In this document: piece after piece, positions 1-9,276 of the stretch
Numbering within the stretch: the first letter of the stretch is position 1
Layout of the letters: each line of letters opens with the position of its first letter
Assembly (NCBI GenBank): GCA_963844565.1
Contig: CAWJON010000002.1
Coordinates: forward strand, 682,001-746,000
Reading direction: 5' to 3'
DNA from: JAFEDN01 sp963844565
GTDB lineage: Bacteria > Pseudomonadota > Gammaproteobacteria > Coxiellales > Coxiellaceae
DNA: 64,000 bases
The notes under the pieces: generated by a model
Seen by the model: only the letters and a program-made list of their open reading frames with translations
What the model was told of the DNA's origin: nothing
The model's database searches: none
Translations under genes and position numbers: made by a program

Positions 1-82
1 GATTTAGTTAAGACTGCCGCGTCGTTATGAAAGAGCTTGTTGAATGAGAAAATTGAAGAGTCGGTTTGATATTCAAGGCAGA

Positions 83-113
83 ATTCCGGAAAAACTTTTG
101 ATTTTTCCGGAAT
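83..113 (-). terminator. Hairpin downstream of the 1690-residue gene
   Basis: A perfect 12-bp inverted repeat (83-94 and 102-113, ATTCCGGAAAAA and its complement) with a 7-base loop lies about 40 bases past the stop of the minus-strand gene. The stem itself ends in a T-run when read on the minus strand, but no separate T-tract follows. It could terminate transcription from either side. The rest of bases 1-155 shows only a possible nine-codon tail of a plus-strand frame ending near base 30. Confidence 0.4.
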
Positions 114-155
114 GTAAGCCATTGATTAATGCCCGAGCATTGCACTCGGAGATCG

Positions 156-3100
156 TTAGGAAGCTAAAGTAGCTATAGATGAATTAGAAGTTATTGTGGC
201 TTGTGGTTGTTCTTTCCCTTGGGCCTCAAGCCTAATAAAACTATCTAGAGACAACACGTTTGGAGTAATATCAGATGAACCTATCTTATATACAATGCTT
301 CCGTCGATTGCTCTTGCAATAGTCAAGTCACCAGAAAGCGAGCTTTTTCCAAAAAGCTCTTTAAATGCGTTGAGCACTTCTGGGGTAAAAAATTCTTTAA
401 GAGCGTTTTTCAATGTTTCGTCAGCCTTGCGTGAAGGTCTATTTTTATTCCAATCCTGAATACTTACAAATGTTTCACTTAAAGCTTTCCAAGTTTCAGT
501 CCATGTAGTATTTGTTTGCATTTTATTTTTATCTTCAAGCATGTTTACAACTCCCTGAGTAGCTTTTCGGTACTCAGATTGCATTGTCTCAATATTAATA
601 TGTGAAGGTCTTAGATCTCTGACATCAGTTGCCTTCGATGCTAATCCATTCCAGCAACCAAATAATTTCATTGCTGGTTTCAATTTGCCTATTTCTGCAG
701 ATCTTCCACTTCCATGATACCCGATTACTGTCTTATGTAATACCTCATAAATTCCTAATATGATTGCTTTCATATTCTTGTAATCTTTTTCTTCATAACC
801 ACGGACTTTAGCCTCTAATTTAGCAACATCCACAACAGGTGCAGAAATAAATCCTATACTTGTCTGAGCTATAGTACTTTTAGCTACCTCTTTAAATTCA
901 GCTTGCAGTTTTCTGGATTCTTCTTCCTTGATTTTATCAATTTCTGGTTTTACTTCTGCTTTTAATTTAACTACACATTGATCAAGTGCTTTTAGCCGAT
1001 CTTCAATAAATTGCTTTGTTTCTTTCATTTCTTGTATATTTTTTTTAACACGCTCTTGGACTGGTTTAAGCTTTGCTCTTACCGCTAACTTTTCACCTTG
1101 AAATTTTGTGTAGTCTTGGTTGGCTTTGTAAAGCCTCCATAAGTTGGCAACAAGAAATGGAGCTCCAATACCAATTATGCATAGTATTCCTGATCCGACG
1201 CACCAATTTTTAACAGATTTTATTTCTCTTAAATAACCGGCCTCTAATTTTTTTAATTCTACGCTTGCGTTTCTTAGCTTTTGATAAACCTCTTTTTCGT
1301 CTCTTGACAGATTACTGAGTGAACCCAGAGAAGAGAAATGGTTACGTGCATTATTAAGATCTTCTCCTAACTCTTTGATCTGTCCTTCAAGACGTGAAAC
1401 TTTATCACCAGTACCTTGTGAAAGTTGAGTTTTATATTTTTTGGCTTCACCTAATATGTGATCGGCTTCCCTAAATTTTGCAATTTCTACTTCAGATAAT
1501 TTTCCGTCCAGTCTCATTTCTTCTGTTTTGCTACGGGTAGATTGCCTTCCGGCCAAAGTGGAGAATGACATGGGAAGTTTTTCTTCTTCTGTTTCATCTT
1601 CGTATTCTTCTGCTCGACTTTCAGAAACACGAGTTGTCTCTGATAAACTGCTACGCTTATTTGGACTATCTGAGGCTGAGATTTCTGTAGAAACAGGTGT
1701 TCCATCTTTGAATTCATTTCTTGCAGAACCTGACGTCGCAGGAGTTTCTGTTCCAGGTTGGGATCCAGTACCAACTTGTCCAGGAGTTGACGAAGCTGAA
1801 CTTCGACTCACTGTTGATGGAGTCGTTGTGATCGAGGGTACAATAGCAAACGAATCCGCCAAATGCGGTGGTTGCGTAGGAGCAGTGCTTGTCGTTATTG
1901 ATGGTTGTGTAAGTGTACCAGTAGCTCGTGATCCAGGTCCATTTTTAACGTCTTCTTCTACTTTGGGCGTGATTCCCCTTATTCCAGTCGCCTCAGGATT
2001 ATCGAATGCTTTTGTTCCGCCAGTAACTGAACCAGAGGAATTTGTTTGTGTTGGACTTGTTCCCGATCCTGTTAAGCCTTTGACTTCTTTATCCTTGGCG
2101 CCGTGATCAATTGACATTGCAAATTGTTTTTCTAACTCCTTAATAAAGCTTTCTGCGAGAGCAAGCATTTCTTGGCTTTTACCTGACTTATCCGCTTTGA
2201 AAGCGCGTAATTGGGTAATTAAATCTATGCCGTCTCGATATTGGTCAAACATTTTTCCATTATCTAAAGTACTTTCGATTTGACCAATTGAGCTTGAAAC
2301 TTCAGATACAGTTTCACTAACATATTCAGAATTTTTTTTCAATTTATCAAAACTTTTACCCCAGGTTGTAACATTTTCTGTGGTAGCAGCCAGGGTTTTT
2401 CCTAGATCGGCAATTTGAGTCATGGTAGTTTGAATTTTAGTTAAATGATCTTTTATTTTTCGATTAGACTCTTTAAGATTGGGGATAAGAGCGGCGCTCA
2501 GATTGCCCCAGAAAGCCGAGATAGACAAAAGAAGCTGATGTTGCTCGATTAACTTTTTTAATTGAACGAATTCACCAACGGAACTAGTTAATAGCGTTAC
2601 TAGAGTTTTATATGTTTCGTTACTTTCATCTTTGATTTTAAAAGTGGATTTACATTTTTTTCCTACAATGCGTTTAATCACTTCCTCATCAATTTTTGAC
2701 TCTAGAAAACAAGTTTTAATGAGCTGATAGTCATCCTCGTTTGCTATAGTTTTATGTAAAGTTTTTACCGCAGCTGGACTCAATTTCTCTTCATTTTTAC
2801 GTTTAAACTCCTCATACGTAGCTGAATCCTTTAAATTCTTTACTACTTTTGGAGTGGCTAGAATGTAGTCAATTGGCTTTCCGAATAGAATTTCCAGTAA
2901 AGAACTTTCATAACTGAAAGATATTAATCTAATGCCACTATCAACTTTTCTTGCATTAAGATGAACTGTTTTTTGCGCGTCAACCAAATCTTTTTGTTTT
3001 GTGTAACTTTCCGTTAGCTTTTGCAAAGATTTTAGCAAGCCAATGAAGCTATGATTTCCAACACGGCCAGATTTTTTGATAATATCCATACCACTTAAAG

Positions 3101-5228
3101 TGGTAACAACCTTTGCAAGCTCTACTATAATTTTATTTGCAGACTCCCCATAAATTTCACCTGTTTCGATTTGATCAAGTTGTTCTATATATCCAATCAA
3201 GATACTTAAGGCGAAAATTTTATAGTCATAGATAGATTCTTTACTTGAACGTGATCTAGCTGTTTTAGCTTCTTTTTTATACGTCCAATAATTTTCAATT
3301 TCACTCATTAGTTTTGCAGTGGTTACGCGTTTAAACTGAGGAGTGTTGGAAAAATACACTTCGGGATTATGCACAGGGGCTACTATGTAAGAGTGAGGTA
3401 AAGAAAGTCCAAACATCTTGGATGGATGAGGGAGTGCGTATTCACGATAAATTGACTTTAAACATTCGACATTAGGGATTGGAATCGCTTTCACTAGTTC
3501 GTTAATAACTTGCTTCAATTCTTTTTCTTCTAGTTGAACATCAGATTGAATATGTGGTAATTTCTCCTCATCAGATTCACCCTGTCTTTTTATCTCTGGT
3601 GATGATTTTATATCTTCTGTTCGTTTAACTTCTGGGGTTGTAGAAGCGGTCTCAGCAAATTTTGCTTCGACATGAGTTGCAGTACTATCCAGAATATGTA
3701 ATGTTGCTTGATTTTGATTCGTAGATGCTTTACTTGCCGCGCTACTACGTAATTCTTCAGTTACTGCACGAAATCGACTTAAGGCTTCTTGAGGCACAAG
3801 CGCCTTTTCCATCTTTTCCAGATATTCAATTGCCTCTGAAGAGGAAGCATTAGCATATGCAAGAAACTTAGTCATCGACTTTAAATTGGATGCCCAGGGC
3901 CCATCAGTAACACCGTGTTTTACTGAAAGCTTATCCCCTCTTTTTTCAATTTCTTTAAACTTAGCTGCGATACTTAATAAAATAATTTTTGCATTTTTAA
4001 GTGTTTCTTTAATAGGGAGATTTCCCCAGATTCCGCCTGATTCTCCCATAATACTTAAAATTTTTCGAATGATTTCTATTTCTTGAACAGATTTATGGCA
4101 TTCCGAAACTATAAATACGATTTCGGTTAACTGTTCAAGATATGATTGTTTTAATCCATCTTTATCTTTATCTGTTCCTGGTAACTCTGCTAATATTTTT
4201 TTTATTTTAGAAAAGTCATCTTTGGTTTTTTTAATTGCAGATTCTTTTTGCTCTGTGTTTTCAGGACTCTCGTCAACAATATTAAAAATATATTTTTTTA
4301 CAAAAAGATAACTTTCATTATCCTTAACAATTTCCGTTAAATCGGTAGATTCTGATCCGAACTTTTCTACTTCTTTTTTAAAACTTTCATAGTCTGTTGT
4401 TCTCATCATAAGATCAAGGTTTTCTTCATTTGAGAAAAGTGCGGGTATAAATCTTGAATTAAAAATTAAACTAAATTCTTGTTTTCTAGATTCATAATTA
4501 ATTACTCCAATTTTTTCATCCAATCGTTGAACGTTATCTTGTAAGATAGTTTTGGCATCATCAACATCGCATTCTTCATTGTAAGTTGAAATTTTTTCCA
4601 TAACTGTCTCAAGAAGAGTTTTCATTCCAAATCCGCTGGACTCTGATGATTCTGTTACTTTGTCGTTTTCTAAAAATTTCCCACAGATATTTCTAATTCT
4701 CAATAGAAGGTGTCTCATGGTTAAGCCACGAGTTTCGGATGAATCAATTTGCTCATCAATGATAGTTAAAGCAGTTAATAGTAGAGAAACTGCATATACT
4801 TTTATGTTATCAATTTCATTTTTTTGGTCATCAGCACCCTGTTTGTTATTAACAATATACCCGCTAAGTAATGCACAAAGTTCTAGACAAATAGGATTTT
4901 TGAGTTTTTTAGGATGTAAAACATATTTGGAAGCATTTTGAATAAAGAGTGTCGTGCGATTTTTGCCAATTATTTTACTTTTTAAATTTTTGGAAAATTC
5001 ATTGTTAGCAACAAAGGCGCTACTGAATATATTATACAAATTTTCAAATGCAGTTTCTGTGCCACTGATATAGCCACTAATAATTATGGGAACAGGAGCT
5101 TCTCCATCTCTACCCTCGACTACTTGTGTCAACAAATTTACTGCAACAGAGCCTATTTGTTCAACAAATTTATTAGTGGTTGCATCTAATAAGCTCTTGG
5201 TGAGAGTTCCGGTGACTATATTACGCAT
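156..5228 (-). CDS. Giant coiled-coil membrane protein with duplicated N-terminal module; effector candidate
   Basis: I do not recognise this 1690-residue protein. The ATG at 5228 follows an AGGAG ribosome site at good spacing. Residues about 140-490 and 665-1010 form two related helical modules. They share, in order, a hydrophobic helix (145-158 and 671-685), a YESF/YEEF motif (280 and 805), a DNESY/NEDDY motif (303 and 830) and IWGNL/FWGNL (400-404 and 906-910). Residues about 500-560 and 1050-1220 are Ser/Thr/Gly/Pro-rich, probably disordered linkers. Residues 1250-1340 and 1380-1450 are charged coiled coil around a single hydrophobic segment at about 1346-1365. There is no N-terminal signal peptide. 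Size, modular duplication and lack of bacterial homologues known to me suggest a secreted or surface effector, but no enzymatic motif is visible. Confidence 0.85.
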   Translation of the reverse strand: MRNIVTGTLTKSLLDATTNKFVEQIGSVAVNLLTQVVEGRDGEAPVPIIISGYISGTETAFENLYNIFSSAFVANNEFSKNLKSKIIGKNRTTLFIQNASKYVLHPKKLKNPICLELCALLSGYIVNNKQGADDQKNEIDNIKVYAVSLLLTALTIIDEQIDSSETRGLTMRHLLLRIRNICGKFLENDKVTESSESSGFGMKTLLETVMEKISTYNEECDVDDAKTILQDNVQRLDEKIGVINYESRKQEFSLIFNSRFIPALFSNEENLDLMMRTTDYESFKKEVEKFGSESTDLTEIVKDNESYLFVKKYIFNIVDESPENTEQKESAIKKTKDDFSKIKKILAELPGTDKDKDGLKQSYLEQLTEIVFIVSECHKSVQEIEIIRKILSIMGESGGIWGNLPIKETLKNAKIILLSIAAKFKEIEKRGDKLSVKHGVTDGPWASNLKSMTKFLAYANASSSEAIEYLEKMEKALVPQEALSRFRAVTEELRSSAASKASTNQNQATLHILDSTATHVEAKFAETASTTPEVKRTEDIKSSPEIKRQGESDEEKLPHIQSDVQLEEKELKQVINELVKAIPIPNVECLKSIYREYALPHPSKMFGLSLPHSYIVAPVHNPEVYFSNTPQFKRVTTAKLMSEIENYWTYKKEAKTARSRSSKESIYDYKIFALSILIGYIEQLDQIETGEIYGESANKIIVELAKVVTTLSGMDIIKKSGRVGNHSFIGLLKSLQKLTESYTKQKDLVDAQKTVHLNARKVDSGIRLISFSYESSLLEILFGKPIDYILATPKVVKNLKDSATYEEFKRKNEEKLSPAAVKTLHKTIANEDDYQLIKTCFLESKIDEEVIKRIVGKKCKSTFKIKDESNETYKTLVTLLTSSVGEFVQLKKLIEQHQLLLSISAFWGNLSAALIPNLKESNRKIKDHLTKIQTTMTQIADLGKTLAATTENVTTWGKSFDKLKKNSEYVSETVSEVSSSIGQIESTLDNGKMFDQYRDGIDLITQLRAFKADKSGKSQEMLALAESFIKELEKQFAMSIDHGAKDKEVKGLTGSGTSPTQTNSSGSVTGGTKAFDNPEATGIRGITPKVEEDVKNGPGSRATGTLTQPSITTSTAPTQPPHLADSFAIVPSITTTPSTVSRSSASSTPGQVGTGSQPGTETPATSGSARNEFKDGTPVSTEISASDSPNKRSSLSETTRVSESRAEEYEDETEEEKLPMSFSTLAGRQSTRSKTEEMRLDGKLSEVEIAKFREADHILGEAKKYKTQLSQGTGDKVSRLEGQIKELGEDLNNARNHFSSLGSLSNLSRDEKEVYQKLRNASVELKKLEAGYLREIKSVKNWCVGSGILCIIGIGAPFLVANLWRLYKANQDYTKFQGEKLAVRAKLKPVQERVKKNIQEMKETKQFIEDRLKALDQCVVKLKAEVKPEIDKIKEEESRKLQAEFKEVAKSTIAQTSIGFISAPVVDVAKLEAKVRGYEEKDYKNMKAIILGIYEVLHKTVIGYHGSGRSAEIGKLKPAMKLFGCWNGLASKATDVRDLRPSHINIETMQSEYRKATQGVVNMLEDKNKMQTNTTWTETWKALSETFVSIQDWNKNRPSRKADETLKNALKEFFTPEVLNAFKELFGKSSLSGDLTIARAIDGSIVYKIGSSDITPNVLSLDSFIRLEAQGKEQPQATITSNSSIATLAS

Positions 5229-5374
5229 AAAAATCTCCTATTCGTTTCATTATTAAACTTCTTTCCGTTAAGTACATTACTTGCCATTTCCTTCGGACTT
5301 TTTTTGACTATTATTACATAATAATCAGTTAACATGTAGTTAGATTATCAAGTAATTGTTAAGAGATTATTAAA

Positions 5375-5405
5375 CTAAGGAATTTATTTTTTAGGCTAAG
5401 GAATT
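5375..5405. repeat. Direct repeat with 21-bp period next to tRNA-Pro
   Basis: The decamer CTAAGGAATT occurs at 5375-5384 and again at 5396-5405. The 21-base period places both copies on the same face of the helix. It lies between the 3' end of the minus-strand tRNA-Pro and the start of the 1690-residue gene, so it could be a regulator site for that gene. The regulator is unknown. Confidence 0.35.
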
Positions 5406-5422
5406 GAAAAAAAACAAAATAA

Positions 5423-5496
5423 TCGGGGTGACAGGATTTGAACCTGCGACCCCTGCGTCCCGAACGCAGTGCTCTACCAGGCTGAGCCACACCCCG
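5423..5496 (-). tRNA. tRNA-Pro (CGG)
   Basis: Read on the minus strand, the sequence folds as a complete cloverleaf. The acceptor stem CGGGGTG pairs with CACCCCG, and there is a GTTCAAATC T-loop. The anticodon loop TTCGGGA lies between CTGCG and CGCAG, giving anticodon CGG, which reads CCG. CCA is not encoded. A T-rich tract follows the 3' end and may serve as terminator. Confidence 0.96.
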
Positions 5497-5505
5497 AAAT
5501 CGGTT

Positions 5506-6516
5506 TTAGTAGTTACGGTTTAAAACAAAATCTATCAAATTATCAAGAGCTTGATAATAGACATTGGATGAAGTCGATAATTGTTGTAGGGCGCTACGAG
5601 CTTTATCCGCATATTTTTTAGCGATTGATAAAGTATACTCTTGTGCTTTGGTGGTCAACAACGTTTTAACCACTTGATCCAGCTGGTTGATATCGCCAGC
5701 CTGAATGGCTTCGCGAATCACGGATTTTTCGGCCTCGGAACCATTTTGTAAAGCATAAATCAGGGGGAGGGTAGGTCTACCTTCGGAAAGGTCATCGCCC
5801 TTATTTTTCCCCATATCCGCTTTATTGACCATATAATCAAGTAAGTCGTCCACAATCTGAAAAGCCATGCCTAGATTTAACCCATATTCAGCCAAGATTT
5901 TTTGTTCTTCACTGTGGCTGCTGCCTAAAATCGCACCTATTTGCGCAGCTGCGCTAAATAAACAAGCGGTTTTACGGTGGATAACGTCTAAATAAGCTTT
6001 TTCATCGATGGTAGGGTCATGGCGATATACCAATTGGGTTACTTCACCTTCGGCAATGGCGTTAGTGGTTTGGGCTAAAACTTTCATCACCGCAATGTGA
6101 CTGCGTTGCGTCAACAGTTGAAAAGCGCGTGAATATAAAAAGTCTCCCACCAATACACTGACTTGATTACCCCAAATTTGATTAGCCGTATCTTGGCCTC
6201 GGCGCATTTTGGAGCCGTCAACCACATCGTCATGTAATAGGGTGGCGGTATGCACAAATTCAATGATAGCGGCTAACTCATGGTGTTCATTTCCTTGATA
6301 GCCAAAATAATTGGCGGTGAGAAGGACCAATAAGGGGCGCAGGCGCTTGCCGCCACTCTTTATAATATGTTGAGCGATCGTTTGAATAATAGGAACATCT
6401 GAGACCAACTGCTGAACAATCAATTGGTTAGTGGCTTCTAAATCTTTGGCTAACAATTCCTGAATTTGAATAAGAATTTGACGCGCTGGAACGTTAGGTA
6501 TGTCGATGGCTTTCAT
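5506..6516 (-). CDS. ispB: Octaprenyl diphosphate synthase
   Basis: A trans-prenyltransferase that extends farnesyl diphosphate with isopentenyl diphosphate to make the ubiquinone side chain. The first aspartate-rich motif is LLHDDVVDGSKMRRG and the second is VDDLLDYM, with the usual GGKRLRP substrate-binding segment near residue 55. At 336 residues it is slightly longer than the E. coli enzyme, with a short N-terminal extension. It is divergent from rplU-rpmA, the arrangement seen around ispB in many gammaproteobacteria. Chain length is inferred from that context and not read from the sequence. Confidence 0.95.
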   Translation of the reverse strand: MKAIDIPNVPARQILIQIQELLAKDLEATNQLIVQQLVSDVPIIQTIAQHIIKSGGKRLRPLLVLLTANYFGYQGNEHHELAAIIEFVHTATLLHDDVVDGSKMRRGQDTANQIWGNQVSVLVGDFLYSRAFQLLTQRSHIAVMKVLAQTTNAIAEGEVTQLVYRHDPTIDEKAYLDVIHRKTACLFSAAAQIGAILGSSHSEEQKILAEYGLNLGMAFQIVDDLLDYMVNKADMGKNKGDDLSEGRPTLPLIYALQNGSEAEKSVIREAIQAGDINQLDQVVKTLLTTKAQEYTLSIAKKYADKARSALQQLSTSSNVYYQALDNLIDFVLNRNY

Positions 6517-6725
6517 TAAAAACCGATTTCTCTGTTTAATTAATTTGTTTTAGCCAGCCAACTTTTAAGCCTGACTGCTTTCAATAGCATGCTATGGGCT
6601 CTCACCCCTGGTGTCAAGTCAAATTGCTGAATGATAAGTGGAAATTTATTCATGGCCTGGTATTGCCAGGTATGTGTTCAACTTCAGTAAAAAAAAGATG
6701 CAGCGATCGAATCTAATCCTATCTC

Positions 6726-6754
6726 TTGCTAATTCATCTTCGCTGGCTTACAAT
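6726..6754 (+). promoter_or_regulatory. Predicted sigma-70 promoter of rplU-rpmA
   Basis: TTGCTA (6726-6731) and TACAAT (6749-6754) are separated by exactly 17 bases and lie 36 bases before the rplU start. This is the best promoter match in the ispB-rplU divergent region. Confidence 0.6.
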
Positions 6755-6789
6755 AATCCTCATTTTGAAAAAGGGTTATGAGGTAAAAC

Positions 6790-7134
6790 ATGCACGCAGT
6801 TATCCGCAATGGCGGGAAGCAATATCGAGTTTGTCTAGGGCAAACATTAAAATTGGAAAAAATTCCTGCTGAAGCTGGGGGCGTTGTTACCTTTGAAGAA
6901 GTTTTATTAGTCAGCGACGGTGAAGAGTCTCACGTCGGCAAGCCATTGCTCAGCAATGCCAAGGTCACTGCTGAAATCGTTGGTCATGGTCGAGACAAAA
7001 AAATTCGAATAATCAAGCTGAAACGTCGCAAACACCATTTAAAACATCAAGGTCATCGTCAACATTTTACTAAAATCAAAGTAACTGGAATTGAAGCTAA
7101 AGGCTTTAAAAAATCCAAGCAAGGCGGAGAGTAA
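6790..7134 (+). CDS. rplU: 50S ribosomal protein L21
   Basis: L21 of the large ribosomal subunit, which binds 23S rRNA. The N-terminus (MHAVIRNGGKQYRV) and the basic C-terminal KLKRRKHHLKHQGHRQ segment are diagnostic. At 114 residues it is about ten longer than E. coli L21 because of a Lys-rich C-terminal tail. It is followed three bases later by rpmA, the conserved L21-L27 pair, upstream of obgE. Confidence 0.98.
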   Translation: MHAVIRNGGKQYRVCLGQTLKLEKIPAEAGGVVTFEEVLLVSDGEESHVGKPLLSNAKVTAEIVGHGRDKKIRIIKLKRRKHHLKHQGHRQHFTKIKVTGIEAKGFKKSKQGGE

Positions 7135-7137
7135 GTC

Positions 7138-7398
7138 ATGGCACACAAGAAGGCGGGAGGTAGTACCCGCAACGGTCGAGATTCGCATTCTAAACGATTG
7201 GGGGTTAAATGTTTCGGTGGTGAAGCAGTAATTCCTGGTAATATCATTATTCGTCAACGGGGAACGCAATACCATCCGGGTCCTGGAGTTGGTATGGGGT
7301 GTGATTATACGCTTTATGCTGTCGTTGCCGGCAAAGTGTCTTTTATTCGCAAAGGCGCTAGTAATTATCAATATGTTTGCGTTGACGAGAAAAAATAG
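7138..7398 (+). CDS. rpmA: 50S ribosomal protein L27
   Basis: L27 sits near the peptidyl-transferase centre. The conserved N-terminus MAHKKAGGSTRNGRDS, the YHPGPGVGMGCDYTLYA segment and the length (86 residues) are typical. Residue 2 is Ala, with no Firmicutes-type cleavable extension. It is co-transcribed with rplU. The usual third gene, obgE, is displaced by about 310 bases that contain a repeat. Confidence 0.98.
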   Translation: MAHKKAGGSTRNGRDSHSKRLGVKCFGGEAVIPGNIIIRQRGTQYHPGPGVGMGCDYTLYAVVAGKVSFIRKGASNYQYVCVDEKK

Positions 7399-7515
7399 TT
7401 TCTTTTGTCGTCCTCATTCCAAGGCCCCGCTCATTAATGCTGGCGTAAGCCCTGCAGCAAAAGACACCTAATACAAGCTGGGTTGAAGCCACACCACTTT
7501 GATATCCTCAAACTG

Positions 7516-7602
7516 CGGGCGTAAGCCCGTAACTTTGCGCAATGGGGGTTTCCAAAGGGGGAGAATGCGAATTCTCCCCCTTTTGGTCGCCCGTGCGAAC
7601 TT
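7516..7602. repeat. rpmA-obgE spacer with dispersed-repeat copy A
   Basis: The 309-base gap 7399-7707 has no credible gene. It holds a small GTAA-loop hairpin (7516-7529) and a degenerate copy of the window-wide hairpin repeat (7541-7602). The copy runs from AATGGGGG to the paired arms GGGGGAGAA and TTCTCCCCC. The flanking CATCGGC...GCCGATG hairpin present in other copies is absent here. Confidence 0.7.
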
Positions 7603-7631
7603 GCTTCGCGCGGAGCGAAATCAAACAGAGA

Positions 7632-7665
7632 AATACTCCGGGCGTCAGCTCGGGGTATTTTATTA
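7632..7665 (+). terminator. Weak hairpin before obgE
   Basis: AATACTCCG and CGGGGTATT form an imperfect stem followed by TTATT. It lies about 45 bases before the obgE start and could attenuate read-through from rplU-rpmA. The T-tract is poor, so this is tentative. Confidence 0.3.
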
Positions 7666-7707
7666 AAAAATTTCAGTTGAAGTTCTAACAGAGAAATAAT
7701 CTAGCCT

Positions 7708-8739
7708 ATGAAATTTGTAGATGAAGTAAAAATTCGTGTAGAAGCTGGCAAAGGTGGCTCAGGCTGCTTGAGCTTTCGCCGGGAAAAATATGTTCCTATG
7801 GGTGGCCCGGACGGTGGCGATGGTGGCGATGGCGGTTGTATTTATTTAGTTGCTGATCCTCATGTTAATACTTTAGCGGATTTCAGACATAAAAGAATAT
7901 TAAAAGCCCAGAATGGTCAGTCCGGGATGGGTAAATTGTGTCGAGGTAAAAGCGGCGAAGATCTTTTTATTCCTGTCCCGCTGGGCACAACCGTTTTTGA
8001 TGCAGAAACAGAGGAGTCAATTGGTGACTTAACTGAGCTGGGGCAAAAATTGTGTGTGGCTAAGGGAGGATTTCATGGTTTGGGTAATGCACGCTTTAAG
8101 AGCAGCACCAATCGGGGGCCTCGCCAAACTACTCCGGGTACGCCTGGAGAGATCCGCGAATTACGTTTAGAGTTGAAATTATTGGCGGATGTTGGTTTAT
8201 GTGGGTTCCCCAATGCAGGAAAATCCACCTTGATCAGAGCAATTTCGCAAGCGACCCCCAAGGTTGCAGATTACCCATTTACGACTTTGCATCCGCATTT
8301 AGGGGTAGTTAGAGTTGGCGAGTTCCAGAGCTTTGTGGTTGCTGATATTCCCGGATTAATTGAAGGCGCCAGCCAAGGAGTTGGATTAGGCACGCAATTC
8401 TTAAGGCATCTCAGTCGAACTCGTTTATTGTTGCAAGTTGTCGATTTATCAGGAATCGATGATCAATCTCCAGAAAAAGCGATTCAAGTCATTAATAATG
8501 AATTGTTGCAATTCAGCCCAGACTTAGCAGCCAAAACACGTTGGTTGGTATTTAATAAAATTGATGTGGCTGGAGAAGAAGAGGTCGAGGAGATCGGAAG
8601 AAAAATTACAGAAGTCTGTGGCTGGCAGGGACCGGTATTTTATATCTCTGCATTTAATAAACAGGGAACTCAGCAACTCTGCCAAAAGATTATGATTTAT
8701 CTCGAAGATATTGCAAGTTCCGAGAACATTAAGTTTTGA
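7708..8739 (+). CDS. obgE: Obg-family ribosome-associated GTPase
   Basis: An essential GTPase in 50S assembly and stress response. The glycine-rich Obg fold fills residues 1-158 (MKFVDEVKIRVEAGKGGSGC, then GGPDGGDGGDGG). The G domain follows, with P-loop GFPNAGKST, switch TTLHPHLG, DIPGLIEGA and NKID. At 343 residues it lacks the acidic tail of E. coli ObgE. The last codons (ending IKF) lie inside sequence that matches a repeat fragment at 46169-46226, so the natural 3' end seems to have been rebuilt by a repeat. Confidence 0.97.
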   Translation: MKFVDEVKIRVEAGKGGSGCLSFRREKYVPMGGPDGGDGGDGGCIYLVADPHVNTLADFRHKRILKAQNGQSGMGKLCRGKSGEDLFIPVPLGTTVFDAETEESIGDLTELGQKLCVAKGGFHGLGNARFKSSTNRGPRQTTPGTPGEIRELRLELKLLADVGLCGFPNAGKSTLIRAISQATPKVADYPFTTLHPHLGVVRVGEFQSFVVADIPGLIEGASQGVGLGTQFLRHLSRTRLLLQVVDLSGIDDQSPEKAIQVINNELLQFSPDLAAKTRWLVFNKIDVAGEEEVEEIGRKITEVCGWQGPVFYISAFNKQGTQQLCQKIMIYLEDIASSENIKF

Positions 8740-8929
8740 ATAATATGAAATTAAAGTTTGGTTTATAAATAATTTTCGTAGAAAACCCCCTCCTGATGGG
8801 GGATCGTAAGGGGGAGAAGAGCGGAGCGATCTCCCCCTTCATTACTGAATCGCAGCTTTGCTGAGATTCAGTATCAGAACCAGGAGCGCATGCGCGCGGA
8901 AGTAATTCCCGCTTCAGCGGGAATTACTG
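8728..8929. repeat. Dispersed repeat copy B, spanning the ends of obgE and rpsT
   Basis: The left part (8728-8785) matches 46169-46226 over 58 bases with about five differences. It is followed by GATGGGGG, the paired arms GGGGGAGA/TCTCCCCC, a second hairpin (8843-8873, arms TACTGAATC and its complement) and a third, perfect hairpin (8901-8912 with 8917-8928). The element occupies the whole gap between the convergent obgE and rpsT and reaches into both reading frames. The hairpins probably act as bidirectional terminators. Confidence 0.8.
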
Positions 8930-9189
8930 GCTTTAAGTTTGATGCTGCGATTTAATCGGCTTTTCAAGCGAGCAGCTTTATTCTTGTGAATTAAGCCCTT
9001 GGTGACACTTTTGTCGATAGCTGAGACTGCAACTTTGAAAGCTTCAGGCGTTATATTCTCTTTGCTGACCTGAATTTCATTACGTATTTTCTTAATAGCA
9101 GTGCGGAGCTTTGAGCGGCCAGCGCCATTGTGCTCAGCACGTAGTTTGCTTTGTTCTGCTCGTTTAGTTGCTTGTACGGTATTAGCCAC
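8914..9189 (-). CDS. rpsT: 30S ribosomal protein S20
   Basis: S20 binds the 5' domain of 16S rRNA. The N-terminus MANTVQATKRAEQSKLRAEHN and the helix with KGLIHKNKAARLKSRLNR are characteristic. It has 91 residues. The last four codons (SNSR) and the stop lie inside a perfect hairpin; the stop codon is in its four-base loop. The C-terminus therefore differs from the usual family ending and appears to derive from the adjacent repeat. Confidence 0.97.
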   Translation of the reverse strand: MANTVQATKRAEQSKLRAEHNGAGRSKLRTAIKKIRNEIQVSKENITPEAFKVAVSAIDKSVTKGLIHKNKAARLKSRLNRSIKLKASNSR

Positions 9190-9276
9190 GGGTAAAACTC
9201 CTGGATAAATTATAAAAAAGCGTAGTCTACGCTAGTTTGGACGCGAATTCAATTTAATTTTTTAGGCAATTTAATT

